A DNA stretch of 64,000 bases from Ectocarpus siliculosus (GCA_000310025.1 FN649746.1:2501185-2565184), one strand, 5' to 3'; counted from the first letter of the stretch, positions 35,191 to 49,145 are shown. The notes: generated by a model not told the origin, from the sequence alone. Numbers and translations: made by a program.

Positions 35191-38100
35191 CGATTGCATG
35201 CTTGATCCAAACATACATGTGTTCTTTTTAGTCGAATGACACTGCTGTGAAGGATAATGGGACCTCGCGGCGGAAGGTACTGTCTGAACGAGGCATTTCC
35301 GCGTCATATCTGAATGAGGAAGCAAGCGTCTGCTCCGACTGATCCCCTCCCAGGAGGAACAATATTCTTCTTGTTTTTTACGAACTCTCGGTTCCTTTCA
35401 CATTCGCTGCACGATCTTGTCGGCATCTACGTATGTACAATCGCTTTCCGTCGAGTGCTGGTTGAAGAATGGGTATTCGCGGGACTAACAACGACGCGTG
35501 CGAATAATCTCGTCAGGTTGAGGTCACAGTCGATTTCTTGTTGGCTAATCGCACAGGGATAACCGTGCCGGTGTAAATATTGGGAGCCACCAACCGGATG
35601 GAACCAGCAGGCGCGCACCACTACATACATACTGCTGTATCAGCAGGAGAGCCCTTTCTTCAAGCTTCTTGAAATCTCTACTCTACCCCCGTTTGTCACT
35701 TCTCCCTTCCAACGACAAAGCCACTGTCGAAAGAACGGACAGGACGCCATTCTTCCCACGCTGGTGAGCCGGTAGAACTCCAGCTTCTCGGCTACGAAAA
35801 CGAGGTTGGATGCGTAACTCACGATCGCGGATGTTTGCTATTATTAGGTGGATGCTAGAGAGTTGGTTCTTCTGTGACCTAGACCACCGGCACGGACAAG
35901 CAGAAACCTTGTTGCCTCCAACACCGTCTTTGCTATCCCCCGCAGAGCAGGAGCGGAGCGCTGATGATGCCATGCCCGACCCGTGCGGCCGCGCCGACGC
36001 GGGCCGATAGTCACCCAAGACCCCATGCGCGAGCCATCACGGGAGGGTTCCGAGGCAAGTCCCCGCGTGGAACGTGGGCGTGGATGGTGGAGCCTTTCTT
36101 TGTACTAGGTTTCGTACGGCGTCACGCTCGTTTCTGGGGACAGGTTATTATCCTGAAGCAGCATCCTCACGAAAAAGGTGTCCTATTTGCGGAAAGGGGT
36201 GGTGGGTCTTCCGGAGTTCCTTCGTGCACCGTACCGGGGGCCGTCGGATGGCCTGCCGAGGAACCCTGATCGCATCCCGGGTGCAACGTCCGCGAACCGT
36301 GTTCCCCCTAAGATCGAGAGCTTCGTTTCCATATAATTGCAATCCCGCTTTGATCATAGGTGAGTCCTCAAATGGGACCACGTGCAGAGCGGTGATAGCT
36401 CAGCACGCCCGCGCCTGTTGATATATTATTGTCGTTGTCGGTGGGGGAAACCAAACCGCGCCATGGGTAACGATGGCCGACCAACCAACAGGCGATTCCA
36501 TCTCCCCGTCGTTTATTACCATAGACACCGTCGCCCGGGTGGCTAATGTTGCGGCGGAAGGGTGCATTGCGACCTCCCTCGACGACCCGAGAACGTCTCG
36601 TCGAATCCCAATCCACCCCTCGTCATGGCCGATGGATGCAGTTTCGCGGTCCTCCCGAGATTCCATCGTCCGCTTGGTGCGAGACGGTTTCCACTCTCTG
36701 CGGGCGGCCCCGGGTCCGTTAAACGTAGACCTGATGGCGTGTAGCGCGCCGGCCTAGCGATCGCCACCTCCGGCACCCACTCGCCGATTTATCGCACTTT
36801 GACTGTCCGGGTTCCGCGGCATGGAGATGTTGGCGCACAACGTTGCCGTAGCGCCTGACACTCCGGTAGAGGAGACCTCTGTTTTCGGCTTCACGCTACA
36901 AGTTTTTATAGGCCACGTTTTTCAGCACCTAGATATTTTCATGTTTTCGAGTATAGAGTGTCCGGTTGAATGGCATGCCGCGGTGAACTCTCGGCAGGTG
37001 GCCCCGGAGGCACAGTACCTGGAGTGTTTTCAGTGGCCTCGTTCCGACGGGCCGTTGAGAGCGCGATGGTACATCGCTGGGCGATGCTGGCGTATGAGGT
37101 GTTGCGTGATACAAACCTTGGAATACCGACTCGCGGTATTAGCTGGTGTCTCCTTTCTCTCGTCCTGTATGGTTCCCGTACCCGTTGCGTAACCCTTACG
37201 CCATAGCGACTGCTCGTTTCGTGCAGTCGGCTGCCTCTGGGCGGTACTTAACCCAGTTTTGGTGCACCCTGGGCACTGCAACTTTTATTCGTCATGAGGT
37301 ACTATTGTACTTCGCGCCCGAACGGGAACGGCCCGCCCATTTGCTCCGCCCGCTACTACTTCCCCCCCCACGATGAGACCAGCATGGGTACGTCCTGGCA
37401 CATAGGGCACGCTACCCTGGACAGCAACGCAAGTCTCGAATCGCCCATGAGATCGACGTGTTGTTTGTTCCATCCGTCTCGGCAGGGCTTCCAAAAAAAC
37501 GTCACCGACTCTGGTATCCTCAACTGGCGATGCAACCTCGACTCGCAAGGTAAATGGCCTTACCGTCACGCGTCGTGCCCCAGCGTAAAGTCCACGCCGA
37601 AAACCGGCTGCCCTCCGGGTTCCTGATGCGGACCCGTTCTGTACCGGCAGGACACCTTTGCCGGAGGTCAACCCCGATGGCATCAGAGGGGCGTTTTTGC
37701 CACTCACTGCCGCCCGCATGACGGCCTCCCTGCAAGGGCATCTATCTATCTGCGCGAACCTGCCCTGATAAATTTACGATGTATGTACAATAATCCTTTC
37801 GTGTCAGAGGATATCCCATACCAGATCACAGAGTCGGGGAACGCCGAAGACAAGATCACGAGACTTGTCGTGCGGAAAATGGGTGGCTGGGTGGCGTCCG
37901 GCCGACTACCAGCAGCCCGGAGGGACGTTCCAAACGCAGGGTACGATAGCGGCAAGTATGTGTAGTAAGGGGAATAAAGCGGGTTGACGCTCCTTCGTCG
38001 CCATCGTTTCTGCACGTACAGCGGGTAGGCGAGCCGTGAAGAAGAAGTTGTGTTCGGAATGCTCTTACGAATTGTCCCCAAAATTGCAGGTGAAAACAAT

Positions 38101-40383
38101 TCCTGAGAAATTTTGGTCTTACGGTGCAATTTTGGGAGTTGCGAGGATCTGTGAGGCGATACCCGTTCCCCGGCAGGATACCAAAGAAAAGGTATATGCT
38201 TGAAAACAACGGAGGTTTACGTAGGGCCACCAGCCGCGGGGCAGGAGGCCTCATCCAAGTGATTGACAACGGCGTCAAGAACAACAACAATAAAGACGTA
38301 TCCTGTTGCTGGATTCGTCTTGACTTCACCTAAAGAAGCTATTTGTGCTCCCGCCTTGAACAAAGAAACACACATTTTGTTATTGGGGCAAGAGGGGTGC
38401 ACCCTCTCTCGTCGGAAGACTTCCTGGCGCGGGTTGCGATCGCCGAAAAAGCGAGAATATTCAACCAACGAAGATCGCTTGGAAACACGTTGGTTGGTGT
38501 GTACTCTCTCTGCAATGTACCACGCCGGCGGTGCGCGTGGGTTATTGGGGGTGTGCGGCCTTTGGCCCTCGGCACACACTGTCTGCCCTCGAGTCCATCG
38601 CAGACAGTGCGTGTTTTGCCGGCGTGCTCTCTATTTTCTTTGTCAAGACGAATGGGAATATGTTACACTCATTGATGTGCGAATAGTACCATATCACAAT
38701 GAATGCCACATCGTAATTAAGAACGTCGACAGGCGGCTTGGATATATATATGCCCCTCCCCGAGTCAACTCCCAACTACATACCCGTATTGTTGGAAGCT
38801 TCGCAAATGCGGGTGGCTGCACTACAGTCGTATCCATGGTCGGTGACGATACCTCACATACTACCGCACTTGACTCCACGTCACAAGTTCTACTTTTAAC
38901 CGACAACTGTCTGATCCGGCAGAAGCTATTCGCATGGCGTGCCTCCATCCAGTATCACTACGGTAGTTTTAGTCGCGTCTATCGTCGCTACCCTGCGACC
39001 CCTACAAATAACTCAGACCGCACAAAGAACATACACCAATGATCTTTTTTCAGACAAACCCCTCCGGCTGGAAACAACCGAGCCAGCGTTTCAAGGCGTC
39101 TGCATCCAGGTGGATGGACACGAGATGCAGGAGAAACATGAAACGAAACAGGCCTACCGTCGGAGTCTGTTGAGAGCAACATTGTCGATTGGGTAGTCTA
39201 AGCAAACACAAACGACATATTTAGACCGGATGTTTTGCGGAGCTGAGCCCCCCGCTAAACCGCTGCACAATATCGACACCGGCATCCAATATGCACACCA
39301 ATTGTTTACTATCATGGTGTGGTATTGGTCTCCCGCGTTCACCGCCTTCGGCAGAACCGAGCGGGCGGTCCAGACCGGATTTGCTGAGCCCACGATGATA
39401 TGTACCGCCTAGATACAAAGACACATCTAACATACACAAACACACACGCGTTCACGTATCGTGACGGCGTCGAGCTGTCTCCCTGCATAGCGATCTCCCC
39501 TCCTACTCTTACGTGCCGGGCTCTCTCTCTAGTCTATTCCCCCACCCCGCAAACGTTCGATCACCCAGACGCATATTCGCAGTCTCGAAATCAATGAAGA
39601 GCACTCAATACAAGTCCCGAGTCCCTGCTATAGCCCACTTGTTGTTTGTGGGTAAGTCTTGGAAACCTCTACAATACAGTATTAGTTGAATAAGCCCAAT
39701 CTACCCCGTCTTCAGAGGTCTTGAAACGATCGATACCAATTGCGCCGAGTTTCTCCAGGATTGGCGGAGAAGAAGCGATACCGTCGCCCGGTTGGTCGGC
39801 AAGACTTGACGGGCCAGATGCGCGTAGTAACGCGGCGTAACATCTGTCGACACAAACCAACGGTCCAGGCAAGGCAGCGGCAAAAACGTCCGTGGCCAGA
39901 GAGGAAGGAAAGTAGTTACAACCAAGGATGGGCCACAGCGACAACAGCAGTTCGTCGATCTACACCATTAATACTTTCGAGAGTCTTGGGCAAGAAACTA
40001 CAGAAGACACTATATATATACATATATATTTTTTCTGAGTCAAGTCGCGAACCAGGGAAAAAAAAAGACGACGCCAATCAGTGGTCGATAGGTTGTCAAC
40101 ATGAACCTCTGTGGTGTTTTAGGCGGAGGTTGCCAAGAGAGGAAACATGCAATACCTAAACCTTCGCACCCTGGGGGGCGGGAAAAAGTCCGAATATCTT
40201 CGAAAACACACACACACACGCGGCATTAACGCCCGAGGCCTGAACGCCTGATGCATACGGGTGTGGACCCATCTGTCTTTTTTTTTTTATTGTAACGGGC
40301 TTCGTCGAACAACCAATCAAAAGACGCGCTTCGAACCCACGCGGGGACGGGGGCGGGGCTCACCTAACAGCGAGGGTAGAAAC

Positions 40384-43300
40384 TTAGAGGATGCACGGGG
40401 CGGCCCCGGAGTCGGAGCAAAGGGTGCCGGCGGACTGGATGACCGAGGTGCAGCACGAAGCGGCGCCGGAGCCGCGGGAGCTGCAACCCGATCCTCCGCA
40501 AGTGCCGCAGTCGGCTTCGCAGCAGGAAGAACCGGACGACACTCCGGCGTCGCCGGAGCACGAGAACTCCTCGGGCTCCCCGTCGTCCGCGCTGTTCTCG
40601 TAGATCGACATGGCGTAGGATCCTCCGCAGATCTCTTCGGCGTCGCCGCCACAGGGCATGTCGCAGACGCCCACGCCGTTGGCATCGTAGTCAGCGTTGT
40701 CGCCGCACCAGCACTGTTGTCCCATGTGGTTTAGAATACAGCAGGGGAATGGTTGGAATGAACAGAGTGGCGGGGGTTCGTCGTGACGCTGATGATGCGC
40801 ATGGGTTGCGTCTTGTCGATCGAGTGAGATCAGTGGGGGTGGGCGCGGCGGAACTAGCGGCAACATATGACCGGTAAGAAGGGTCACATCTCCCAATCTC
40901 AACTACTTTTGATTCCCTCTGCTCGAATAGAGGAGGATACTTACAGCCAAAAAGAAGACTAAAACTACTGTAGATGTGCAGGTAGGTGTGGTTCGAATGT
41001 TTTGCCACGAATGCGGCATCACCAAGCCATGGGTAGGCGGAGTCTGTGTGCTCGGTGGTGTATGTATGCAACCCATTGCCCGAGGCGTTCTTATCACAAG
41101 CAGCTTGTTTCATCGCTGTCGCACGGACAAGCACAGGAACTGAGAGTTGTTGCCCCAAGGACAGAAAAACTCTGCTCGGCATGACGGAATGTCAGTTTAT
41201 GGGCAAACGGTGCTAAAAAAAGTATGTGCCGTTTGGTTGTCAAGCCCTCCCGGCTACGTGACAAGATCATTCACAACATTTTTCAACAGCGAGTTGCCCC
41301 CCCAGGAAACCTCGCCGTGTTGGCACAGCTCGACCACGACGAACGTTTCCTCTTTATCCTGTTGTTGATCTCGTGCATCATACTGCGACTCAAGCCGTTC
41401 CGAACCACAGCAAAAATTACGGCCGTTTCAAATCGCGCCTAGAGGAACGAAACTGTACCACATGACATGACCACCAGCCACCACATGTCAATAAACATCC
41501 TCCAGGGCTTCACGACATAAGCTGCACGAGGTCTTACCTCAATCGAGTACTGCGTTCCGTAGTACGCCGAGCCGGCGCAGGCCGCTGAGCAGATCTGTCA
41601 TCGTCCGTTCCGGGGCGTGTGCCCAATGAGGTTGGTGTTCCGGAAAGGGGAAGGGCACCGCGACGGGTGCATTGTGAGGTGAAGTAAGCGGCGTGTTGGT
41701 TCCGTGATCTTTGGATTCTCTACAAGATGTCGACACACCGCAAGGAAACAACATTTTGTGGAGGCAACGATAAGGAAGTCCAGTGCATCCCGAGAACGGA
41801 CAAATGAGTAGTAGTGTTGTTGCTGTTTACATGGACAAGATCATGGTGTCGTGCGTCCTCTTCCACAGTATACAAAGGGCAAGGAGGCCTCCTCCCGGGT
41901 TCACCAGCTCAACTAACCTAATCGAGTGCAACAAACAAAATAATAGCCGTGTGAGAAACACGGAACCGAGTTGCGCATGAGAGGCATCGCTTTACGAAAC
42001 AACCTTCGAAAACGCCCCGGTCGGCTGCTCACCTCCGCGGTCATTCCAGCAGAGGAGATTTCCTGCACGAACACGCGGTTGTCGGACGGGTCGGAGAAGC
42101 ACCCCAGGAAAGAGGGGTCCTCGTCGTCCCCGCCGTCCCCGTCGTTGTCCCCGCCGTCTCCGTCGTTCTCGTAGATCGACATGGCGTAGAAACCTCCGCA
42201 GATCTCGTCGGCGTCGCCACCGCAGGGCATGTCACAGACGCCCACGCCGTTGGCATCGTAGTCAGCGTTGTCGCCGCACCAGCACTGTTGTTAGAGTGCG
42301 CAGCAGCAGTGGGTGGCGTTCCAGCAAAGGAGCGGCACAACATCAGGGAGAGTCGGTGGTGTGTGGACAACAGAGGGGGGTTCCGTCGACACGTGAGAGG
42401 TGTGCACAGTGTGCTGTTTGTCGATGAAGTGTGGTGTGGGTCGTAGGTGAGACCGCTGAGTAGATAGCGGCACCAGACCATAAAGTGAAAACATACCATG
42501 AAGGTGTGGAGATGGGCCTAAAATGGGTCATCTCTACCCAGCGTCTTTGTGGGACGATTCTCTCTTCTCGCATAGAGGAGGTTATGAACGGGGAACATGG
42601 ACGGCGGATGGCTCTTGTCTGCCGGTGCTGTGCGAACGTGTCGACGACTGTATCCCCACGTCGCGGGTGGACGACGTAGGTGTGCTCGGTCGTGTGCATG
42701 CAACCTAAGGCTTGAGCACTAACAAGGTCCTTTTCTGGTTGTCCGACCGATAGGAACGAAACCCTGAGACCTGTGGCCTAGAGTAGTCATCGATAGATCA
42801 ACCACCGAAGGCGCCCCCAGGGACTTCGAAGTTTGGAAACAGGTCACAGCCAGGTCACGACGACTGTTTTCACTCTTGGCGATGGGTACAAACTAGGCAC
42901 GGCAGCGGAAGAGAGCAAACGAATGAATGCCCCAGTGGTGAGGATGGGTCATGTGGCGATTTTTCAGACCTTTCTGCTAAACCAAGGCCGAAATTAAGTC
43001 CAATTCATGCGCGCCTACCGCGAAGAACCACAGGTTCGAAACACCAACCGCTTCACACGACTCGTATTTGACATCGCGTTGTGGGGGTCTCACCTCCGTC
43101 GAGTACTGCGTTCCGTAGTACGCCGAGCCAGCGCAGGCCTCGGAGCAGACCTATAGTCGTTTGGTCAAGGGCGTGCGCCCAACGCGGACGACAGTTCGAG
43201 GGAAAGGGGCAGTGGCAGGCACGTAGACGTGGAATAACACGTTTTTTATCGCGTGTTGAATCGGTGGAGGCGTGATTTCAAAATCTTCGCCGTCACCTGT

Positions 43301-46300
43301 GCATTGTCGACACGGCTAGATGTACATATCAACGATATACGAGGCAGCGTCAAGTCGAGCGTATCTCGACAACAGGCAACGGGTTTGTGTTGCTGTACAT
43401 ATTGCTATTGCAGTTGTAAACATACACGACGAGATGAGATCCAAACGCGGTATTTTACCCAAACAGAGGCCTTCGAAAACGCCCCGGTCGAGTGCCCACC
43501 TCCGCGGTCATTCCAGCAGAGGAGATTTCCTGCACGAACACGCGGTTGTCGGCCGGGTCGGAGTAGCACCCCAGGAAGGAGGGGTCCTCGTCGTCCCCGC
43601 CGTCCCCGTCGTTGTCCCCGCCGTCTCCGTCGTTCTCGTAGATCGACATGGCGTAGAAACCTCCGCAGATCTCGTCGGCGTCGCCACCACAGGGCATGTC
43701 ACAGACGCCCACGCCGTTGGCGTCGTAGTCAGCGTTGTCGCCGCACCAGCACTGTTGTTAGAAGGCGCAAGCAGCAGTGGGTGGCGTTCCCGCAAAGGAG
43801 CGGCACAACATCAGGGAGAGTCGGTGGTGTGTGGACAACAGAGGGGGGTTCCGTCGACACGTGGGAGGTGTGCTGTTTGTCGATGAAGTGTGGTGTGGGT
43901 CGTAGGTGAGACCGCTGAGTAGATAGCGGCACCACAGAACAATCAGTGAAACGGTGTGGAAGTGGACTTAAAAATGGTCATAAATGATCTACCCAGCGTC
44001 TTTGTGGGACGATTCTCTCGTCTCGCATAGAGGAGGTTATGAGCGGGGAACATGGACGGCGGATGGCTCTTGTCTGCCGGTGCTGTGCGAATGTGTCGAC
44101 GACTGTACCAACAAGTCGCGGGTGGTGTGCTCGGTCGTGTGCAAGCGACCTGAGGGTTGAGAACTAGTCAAATACGGAACTTTTCATGGTTGTCCGACGG
44201 AGTTGTAGCGAAATTCTGAGACGGTTCAGAGGAGGGAACGATAGATCAACCACCGAAGGCAAGGCACGACAGCTGAAGGGAACATACGAAAAAAATGCCT
44301 ATCGGTGAACAAGAGCAGTCACACGGCGATTTGTCAAACCCTTCTGCTGAACCAAGGTATGGATGTCCGATTCATAGGGCGAAGACCCACCCCACCGGAA
44401 CATCGCTTCGCACGACACGGCCTCAGATCGCCTTGTGGTCTTACCTCCGTGGAGTACTGCGTTCCGTAATACGCCGAGCCGGCGCAGGCCTCCGAGCAGA
44501 CCTATTGTCGTTTGGTCAAGGGCGTGCGTCGAACGCGGACGATAGTTCCAGGGAAAGGGGCAGTGGCAGACACATAGGAACACGTGATTATCGCGTGTTG
44601 AATCGGTGGCGGCGTTATGAGTTCACGGTTTCAAAATCTTCGCCGTCACCTGCGCAATGTCGACACGGCTAGAGATACCATTATACGAGGCAGCGTCAAG
44701 TCGAACGCATCCCGACAACAGACAAACGGGTGGTCGGCGTTGCTCTACGTATTGCTGTCGCTGTCGTTCTTGTTGTGTTCACATGTTCAAATGAGCTACC
44801 TGGTCTGACCAGTGTATCATTCCTCCTCTTCCCTATTCAACAGAAGCAAGGAGATATTTGTCGTTGTCACCAGCTCACCCAGCCTAAGCAACACATAACG
44901 AGATGAGATTCAAAGACAATCGCTTTAACCAAACAGCGGCCTTCGAAAACGCCCCGGTCGGGTGCCCACCTCCGCGGTCATTGAAGCAGAGGAGATATCC
45001 TGCACGAACACGCGGTTGTCGGCCGGGTCGGAGAAGCACCCGAGGAAACCCCCAGTCTCGTCGGGCACGTCATCGCCGACGTCGCCTGAAAGGATTTCGC
45101 GGGTTGCAAGATAACGATGGCGTCATCTTTGGAACCGTCTTGTTGGAGCTTTAAGAAGACGAGCGGAACCCCGCGCAACCCACGGCAGGCAATACACGCA
45201 TCAAACCAAGGCATTTTGCTGAAGAGGGTAGGTATGCCGCTGAAAGTACAGTAGCGCTGACACGCAAGGGGAAGAGTCGGCGTGCCTCCCAGGAAATAGG
45301 CGGTTAATTGTCTATGGAAGAGCACGGCAATTAGCCGAACGGGTGAAATATGCAGCTAGCCCGATGAGAATGGGTTTATTGGAGACGTTTCCTCACATAT
45401 TAGAAGGCTTGCTTGGAGATTTTGGGCGACGAGCCCTCAGAACAAAGTTTCTCTTCTCTGTCGTTTACACATGAAGCATTTAGCATTTGACCTCTTGTCA
45501 TGCGGACTATGCGATGGACCAGGTTTCGTCCCGTTCGGCGAACGTACATGCTGGGGCGTGTCGAGCGTTAATTTGTTGTGGATGGATTCGAATAAATCGT
45601 CCACAAACCATATCGGCTGCCCCTCGCAAACACCTTCTCACTTCTCACCGATGCAAGGCGCAGCGCCTGAGTCCGCGCACAGGATGCCGTTTGATGCGAT
45701 GTCTGAAGTACAGCAATCTGAGGCGTTACGAGAGGAAGACAGGAGAGGGGGGGGGGGGTGTACCCATAGTCGTGCATGCCGTAGTCGTTAGACCATTGAC
45801 CTCGCATCCCTACAAAGCCGGGACGGAGCACGCCGGGTTCTCACCGGACCAGGCTCTCACATCACCAAGCGCGAAGCACCGTGAGGGGGGGGGGTACTCA
45901 TAGTCGTGCATGCCGTAGTCGTTATACCATTGACCTCGCATCCCTACAAAGCCGGGACGGAGCAAGCCGGGTTCTCACCGGACCAGACTCTCACGTCACC
46001 AAGCGCAAAGCGCCGTGAGGTATTCGGCGAGTCGCATGAAGGGTGCGCTGCATCCTGCTAAGGGTGTTCGGCATCTTGTGCTTACTCCCTTGCGTACGGA
46101 TGACAGCTGCGTATGACTTAAATGTACTTTCTGGTGCTTTCACTTCCAGAGACAGTTATAAGCACTGTGTAACTGCCTCGAGGGTGCTTGGCCAATTTAA
46201 CACAACATGGTGCGATTATCCCCTTTGATCGGAGTGAGGGTTCTCGCCCTGCACAACATAATCTACTCGACCACCATTCATGGTCACCGCAAAAAACCCC

Positions 46301-48825
46301 ACCAGAGGCAAAAAAAAAGAAGCGGCAAACTGGTGGCCGAGCGGAAGTGATCGTTATACAACATCGTTGTCAAGCAACGAAAACCTAACCCCGATGGCAA
46401 ACACCGGGGGGGGAGGCTTGTTTTACGACGTCGTTGCAAGCGATGAAAACCAAAACCCGATTTGTTTTTGGCGTGGGATGGTTACGAGCGAGAGGCTGAA
46501 GACTTACCTGTGTTCACTCTTGGCGACTTTATTTACGTGGGTGCTGCAATAGGCCCTCGTTCAGACAGTGGTATGAGATGGGTGCCGAGGGCCGAACTGA
46601 AAACAAGACCCCAACGATGGACGCAATAGTAGAGGAAACCTACCGTCGCCAGTCAAGCCCTCAGCTCTCGAAGAGCAGCCCGAACCGCCGCACGTGCCAC
46701 ACCCCAGAGTACAGCAGTAATCGCCGGTGGAGACACCCGCGAGACCGTTGTCGCAGGTCTGGGCGGTGGCAATGCCTGGATTGGTTGACAATGGCCGTCC
46801 GTGTGTATCGTCCGAAAACGTTTGTTTGCATGCAGGCAGGGGAGTGGGAGGAATTGACATCAATCGCGAGTTTCCAGTAGTATTTAGTTTGTATGCGGAA
46901 ACCGTTCCCTCAACGCAGTGGCTTTTATCGCCGACTTGTCAGCGGTATAGCTATCTATCGACAGCGAGGAGTGTGGTGGCTTCGATCGGCTATTTTCCTG
47001 CTGTATCCCAGCGAGACCCTCCCATGGGCCATTCGTTGTTGTGCGGCGCAGGCAACCTGTATGATGTCTACGCCTGCCTGACAAATGGAAAAACTACAAA
47101 GCACCTTCCTTTGGCACCTTCCCAGCATAACATACAGACAGACAGACAGATGGATGCCCAGGATGGCTACGAAACTGTCTTGTCTTGTTGAGCCTATTAC
47201 CCACAGGGGAGATACCGCTGTGTACTGCTTGGGAAATCTTGGAAACACAGGTTTTGTATACACTGCCTTCGCTGACGCTAATCTTTGCTACATACAATCT
47301 ACAGTTTCTATGTAGTAGTGTTATGATATTTGGAGAGAGGTTTAGGTTTGTGAGGCTCCGTATCCTCGAGTCTAGAGTGGTTGCCTCAGATGGATTGTTA
47401 TTTCCCCCTCTTCAGGTTCTAGCCTCTGCATATATGTCCCCTCATGGTGGGCTAGTGTTATGGTATTCGGGCACTTGGACTAAGATACCATCTGGGCGGG
47501 TATATCTTTCAGGAATATCCCGACCACCTGCCCGGGTTCCTTGTATTCCGACTTTAGGCAGGAGCAGTACAATGGTTACTAGCAGTAGTAGCAAGCGAGT
47601 GCAGGCGTTCCACCTTGCTCAGTGTCTTGCCTGGGAGTGAGCGATAACGAGCGACTGAGAAAGGAAGGACAAGGGAGGAAACATACTGAAGAAGAGAAGC
47701 GGCTCCAACCTGCACACAGTGGTCGGACTAGCTCCACACTGGACCCGTGTCAGAGATCGTCACATCTCGTCACAGCAGTAGACTCTGTTCTTCGATGGAC
47801 TTTTTGATTCATAAAGAAGTAGACTACGCATATAAACCACCAGACCGAGTTGGACACACCAGTACCCCGAAGGTTTCTGCATCTTTTCCGGAATACTACT
47901 GTAGCTCTTGGGTCTGGCTGCGAAGTTTGGGTCTGCAACTCCGGCTTCAAGGCCGGGCCTGGCGACCCCGGCCTGAATCGTTTCAATGTGCTATGTACCG
48001 AACGGTAGGTAGTAGGTGTAGGCTGCCACCAGACAGAATGGACGAGACGAAACCAACAATAAAATCGTTAGTATAAGTCTCCCCCACCTCCCGGTCGGGG
48101 TACAAACTATCTATATGGCCATACTTATTTACTGCACCCTTATCAGGCTACAAGCCATATTTACCCCATTACTTTTACTACCCCATTGGGCGGGTAAATG
48201 CAAATGGGTGGTGGGGTAAATTGCGACACCATGAAAAACATAGAATACACACACATACACATTGTACACTACGTACGTAAGAAAGTGTCCGCAGAATTAA
48301 TTGTTGAGATGAAGAAAGTTTTATTTAGTCGCATCTAAATCGTGTACATTATTAGTCTAATTATTTCAAGATTACATACATGCGGATGGAGTACAACATA
48401 CAGCAGTGAGTGAGTGGTAGGTAGTAAAAAACCCCAGAACGACTGCAAATAAATACAACAATACAACCCAACCGATTTTTTCTCTTTTCACCGTGATCTC
48501 AAGCACAGCCCCCCCCTCCGGTTAGAGCTGAATAAAGTATTCCTATTGTCGTTTCAGAAATAAATGTCACAGCCCAAGCACAGCCGTAAATAAACAAATA
48601 ACAAACCAAACGTTGTGATCCATCGGTGGTCAAAAGGTTGAGGTTAATCAGATCATCACAACCCCCACGGAAAAATACCTGGTACTACACATAGATCGAT
48701 AGATAGATACATACATATTGTTCTCGTTTCTCTCTCCCCCTCCCCCCCCCCCGTCTCTCTCTCTGTCTCTCACCAATAACCACCCCCAGGGAAAGCGTCG
48801 GAAGCACCAGCGAAGTTAGATGCAT
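40384..48825 (-). CDS. Secreted protein with three WSC domains and two Cys-rich caps (paralogue B), 10 exons
   Basis: Exons from 5': 48774-48825, 46644-46775, 45649-45717, 44970-45085, 44445-44501, 43500-43751, 43094-43150, 42033-42284, 41538-41594, 40384-40713. Phases match and give 457 residues. The start is a signal peptide, MHLTSLVLPTLSLGVVIG then IATAQT, with likely cleavage near residue 23. Residues 24-84 form a ten-Cys module. Three WSC domains follow at about 99-182, 201-285 and 304-388, each with eight Cys (GC, C, C, CWC, C, C, IC). Acidic Gly/Asp linkers separate them. The C-terminus (about 400-457) repeats the ten-Cys module and ends APCIL. No membrane anchor is visible, so the protein is probably secreted. 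WSC domains are known to bind glucans or other wall polysaccharides in fungi and accompany alginate epimerases in brown algae. A wall role here is inference. Confidence 0.88.
45748..46475 (-). mobile_element. S1 element inserted in intron 2 of WSC paralogue B (copy 5, longest)
   Basis: About 730 bp not present in the matching intron of paralogue A (198 bp, 59168-59365). On the minus strand it runs from the AAACAAGCC region through GAGAACCCTCACTCC to the C run. The last 100 bp occur twice in tandem (45900-46010 and 45758-45870), so the end is dimeric. Confidence 0.85.
47104..47840. mobile_element. 737-bp insertion in intron 1 of WSC paralogue B
   Basis: Paralogue A reads GCAAAGCACCAGACCGAG without interruption at about 59817. 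In paralogue B the halves CAAAGCACC and AGACCGAG are 737 bp apart. The left part (about 47114-47290) resembles the arms of the large inverted repeat at 63542-63945 (CACCTTCCCA, TTGTTGAGCCT, TTACCC, CTGGGAAATC, GACGCTA). No coding sequence was recognised. Confidence 0.75.
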
Positions 48826-49043
48826 CTTGGCCTTGAGGTTGCAGATCAAGCGTTCTGTCATCAGGGGAGAAACCGCGGGCATCGCACATGGATGGATGGT
48901 TATTATTACTACATGTCGCAGGTAACAACTCAGATTCAGGATTTTTGGGCGAGCTGTTATTTTTTACAAAGGAGAGGTCGCTACTACTACAGCAGTGCAA
49001 CTTGTTCCAACTTCAACACCCGTTATACCCTAGATCGACCGAA

Positions 49044-49145
49044 AAAGAACACTCGTCTTCTTCCAGCCTGTGACTGCAGCCATCTATCTACGACCCAAAA
49101 ACAACACTCGTCTTCTTCCAGCCTGTGACTGCAGCCATCTATCTA
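49044..49145. repeat. Two-copy tandem repeat, about 50 bp
   Basis: CACTCGTCTTCTTCCAGCCT through GCAGCCATCTATCTACG occurs twice in direct succession upstream of the paralogue B start codon. Paralogue A does not have the second copy. Confidence 0.85.

Larger units (their letters stand above)
33324..38680. other. Transporter 3' region and intergenic DNA without a recognised gene
   Basis: This stretch of 5.4 kb begins with the probable 3' UTR of the transporter and contains an S1 fragment (34015-34140) and an R6 repeat (35118-35190). Longer open frames (for example 36821-37192 plus, 37285-37719 minus, 38263-39042 plus) show no recognisable domain, no exon borders and no support from the duplicated region. 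They may be chance frames or decayed mobile-element sequence. Confidence 0.5.

Noticed and set aside
37285-37719. 144-codon open frame on the minus strand and its neighbours at 36.0-37.7 kb
   Set aside because: GC-rich chance frames overlap on both strands; no family motif, no splice structure and no repeat support.
38263-39042. 259-codon open frame on the plus strand
   Set aside because: No recognisable domain, and the frame is not maintained in the duplicated segment at about 50.95-51.3 kb. Probably chance.
43253-43909. Arg-rich and other open frames on the plus strand over the WSC exons (also at 54248-54679 and 55600-56115)
   Set aside because: Antisense shadows of the duplicated WSC exons; they recur only because the exons recur.
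45748-46010. tRNA gene in the S1 repeat
   Set aside because: Box-like blocks are imperfect and no acceptor stem or anticodon arm can be drawn by eye; kept only as a tRNA-like SINE hypothesis.
48770-49000. Alternative reading of the WSC-B first exon as a longer frame without a signal peptide
   Set aside because: The other frame gives a clear signal peptide, exact phase with exon 2, and is conserved in paralogue A.
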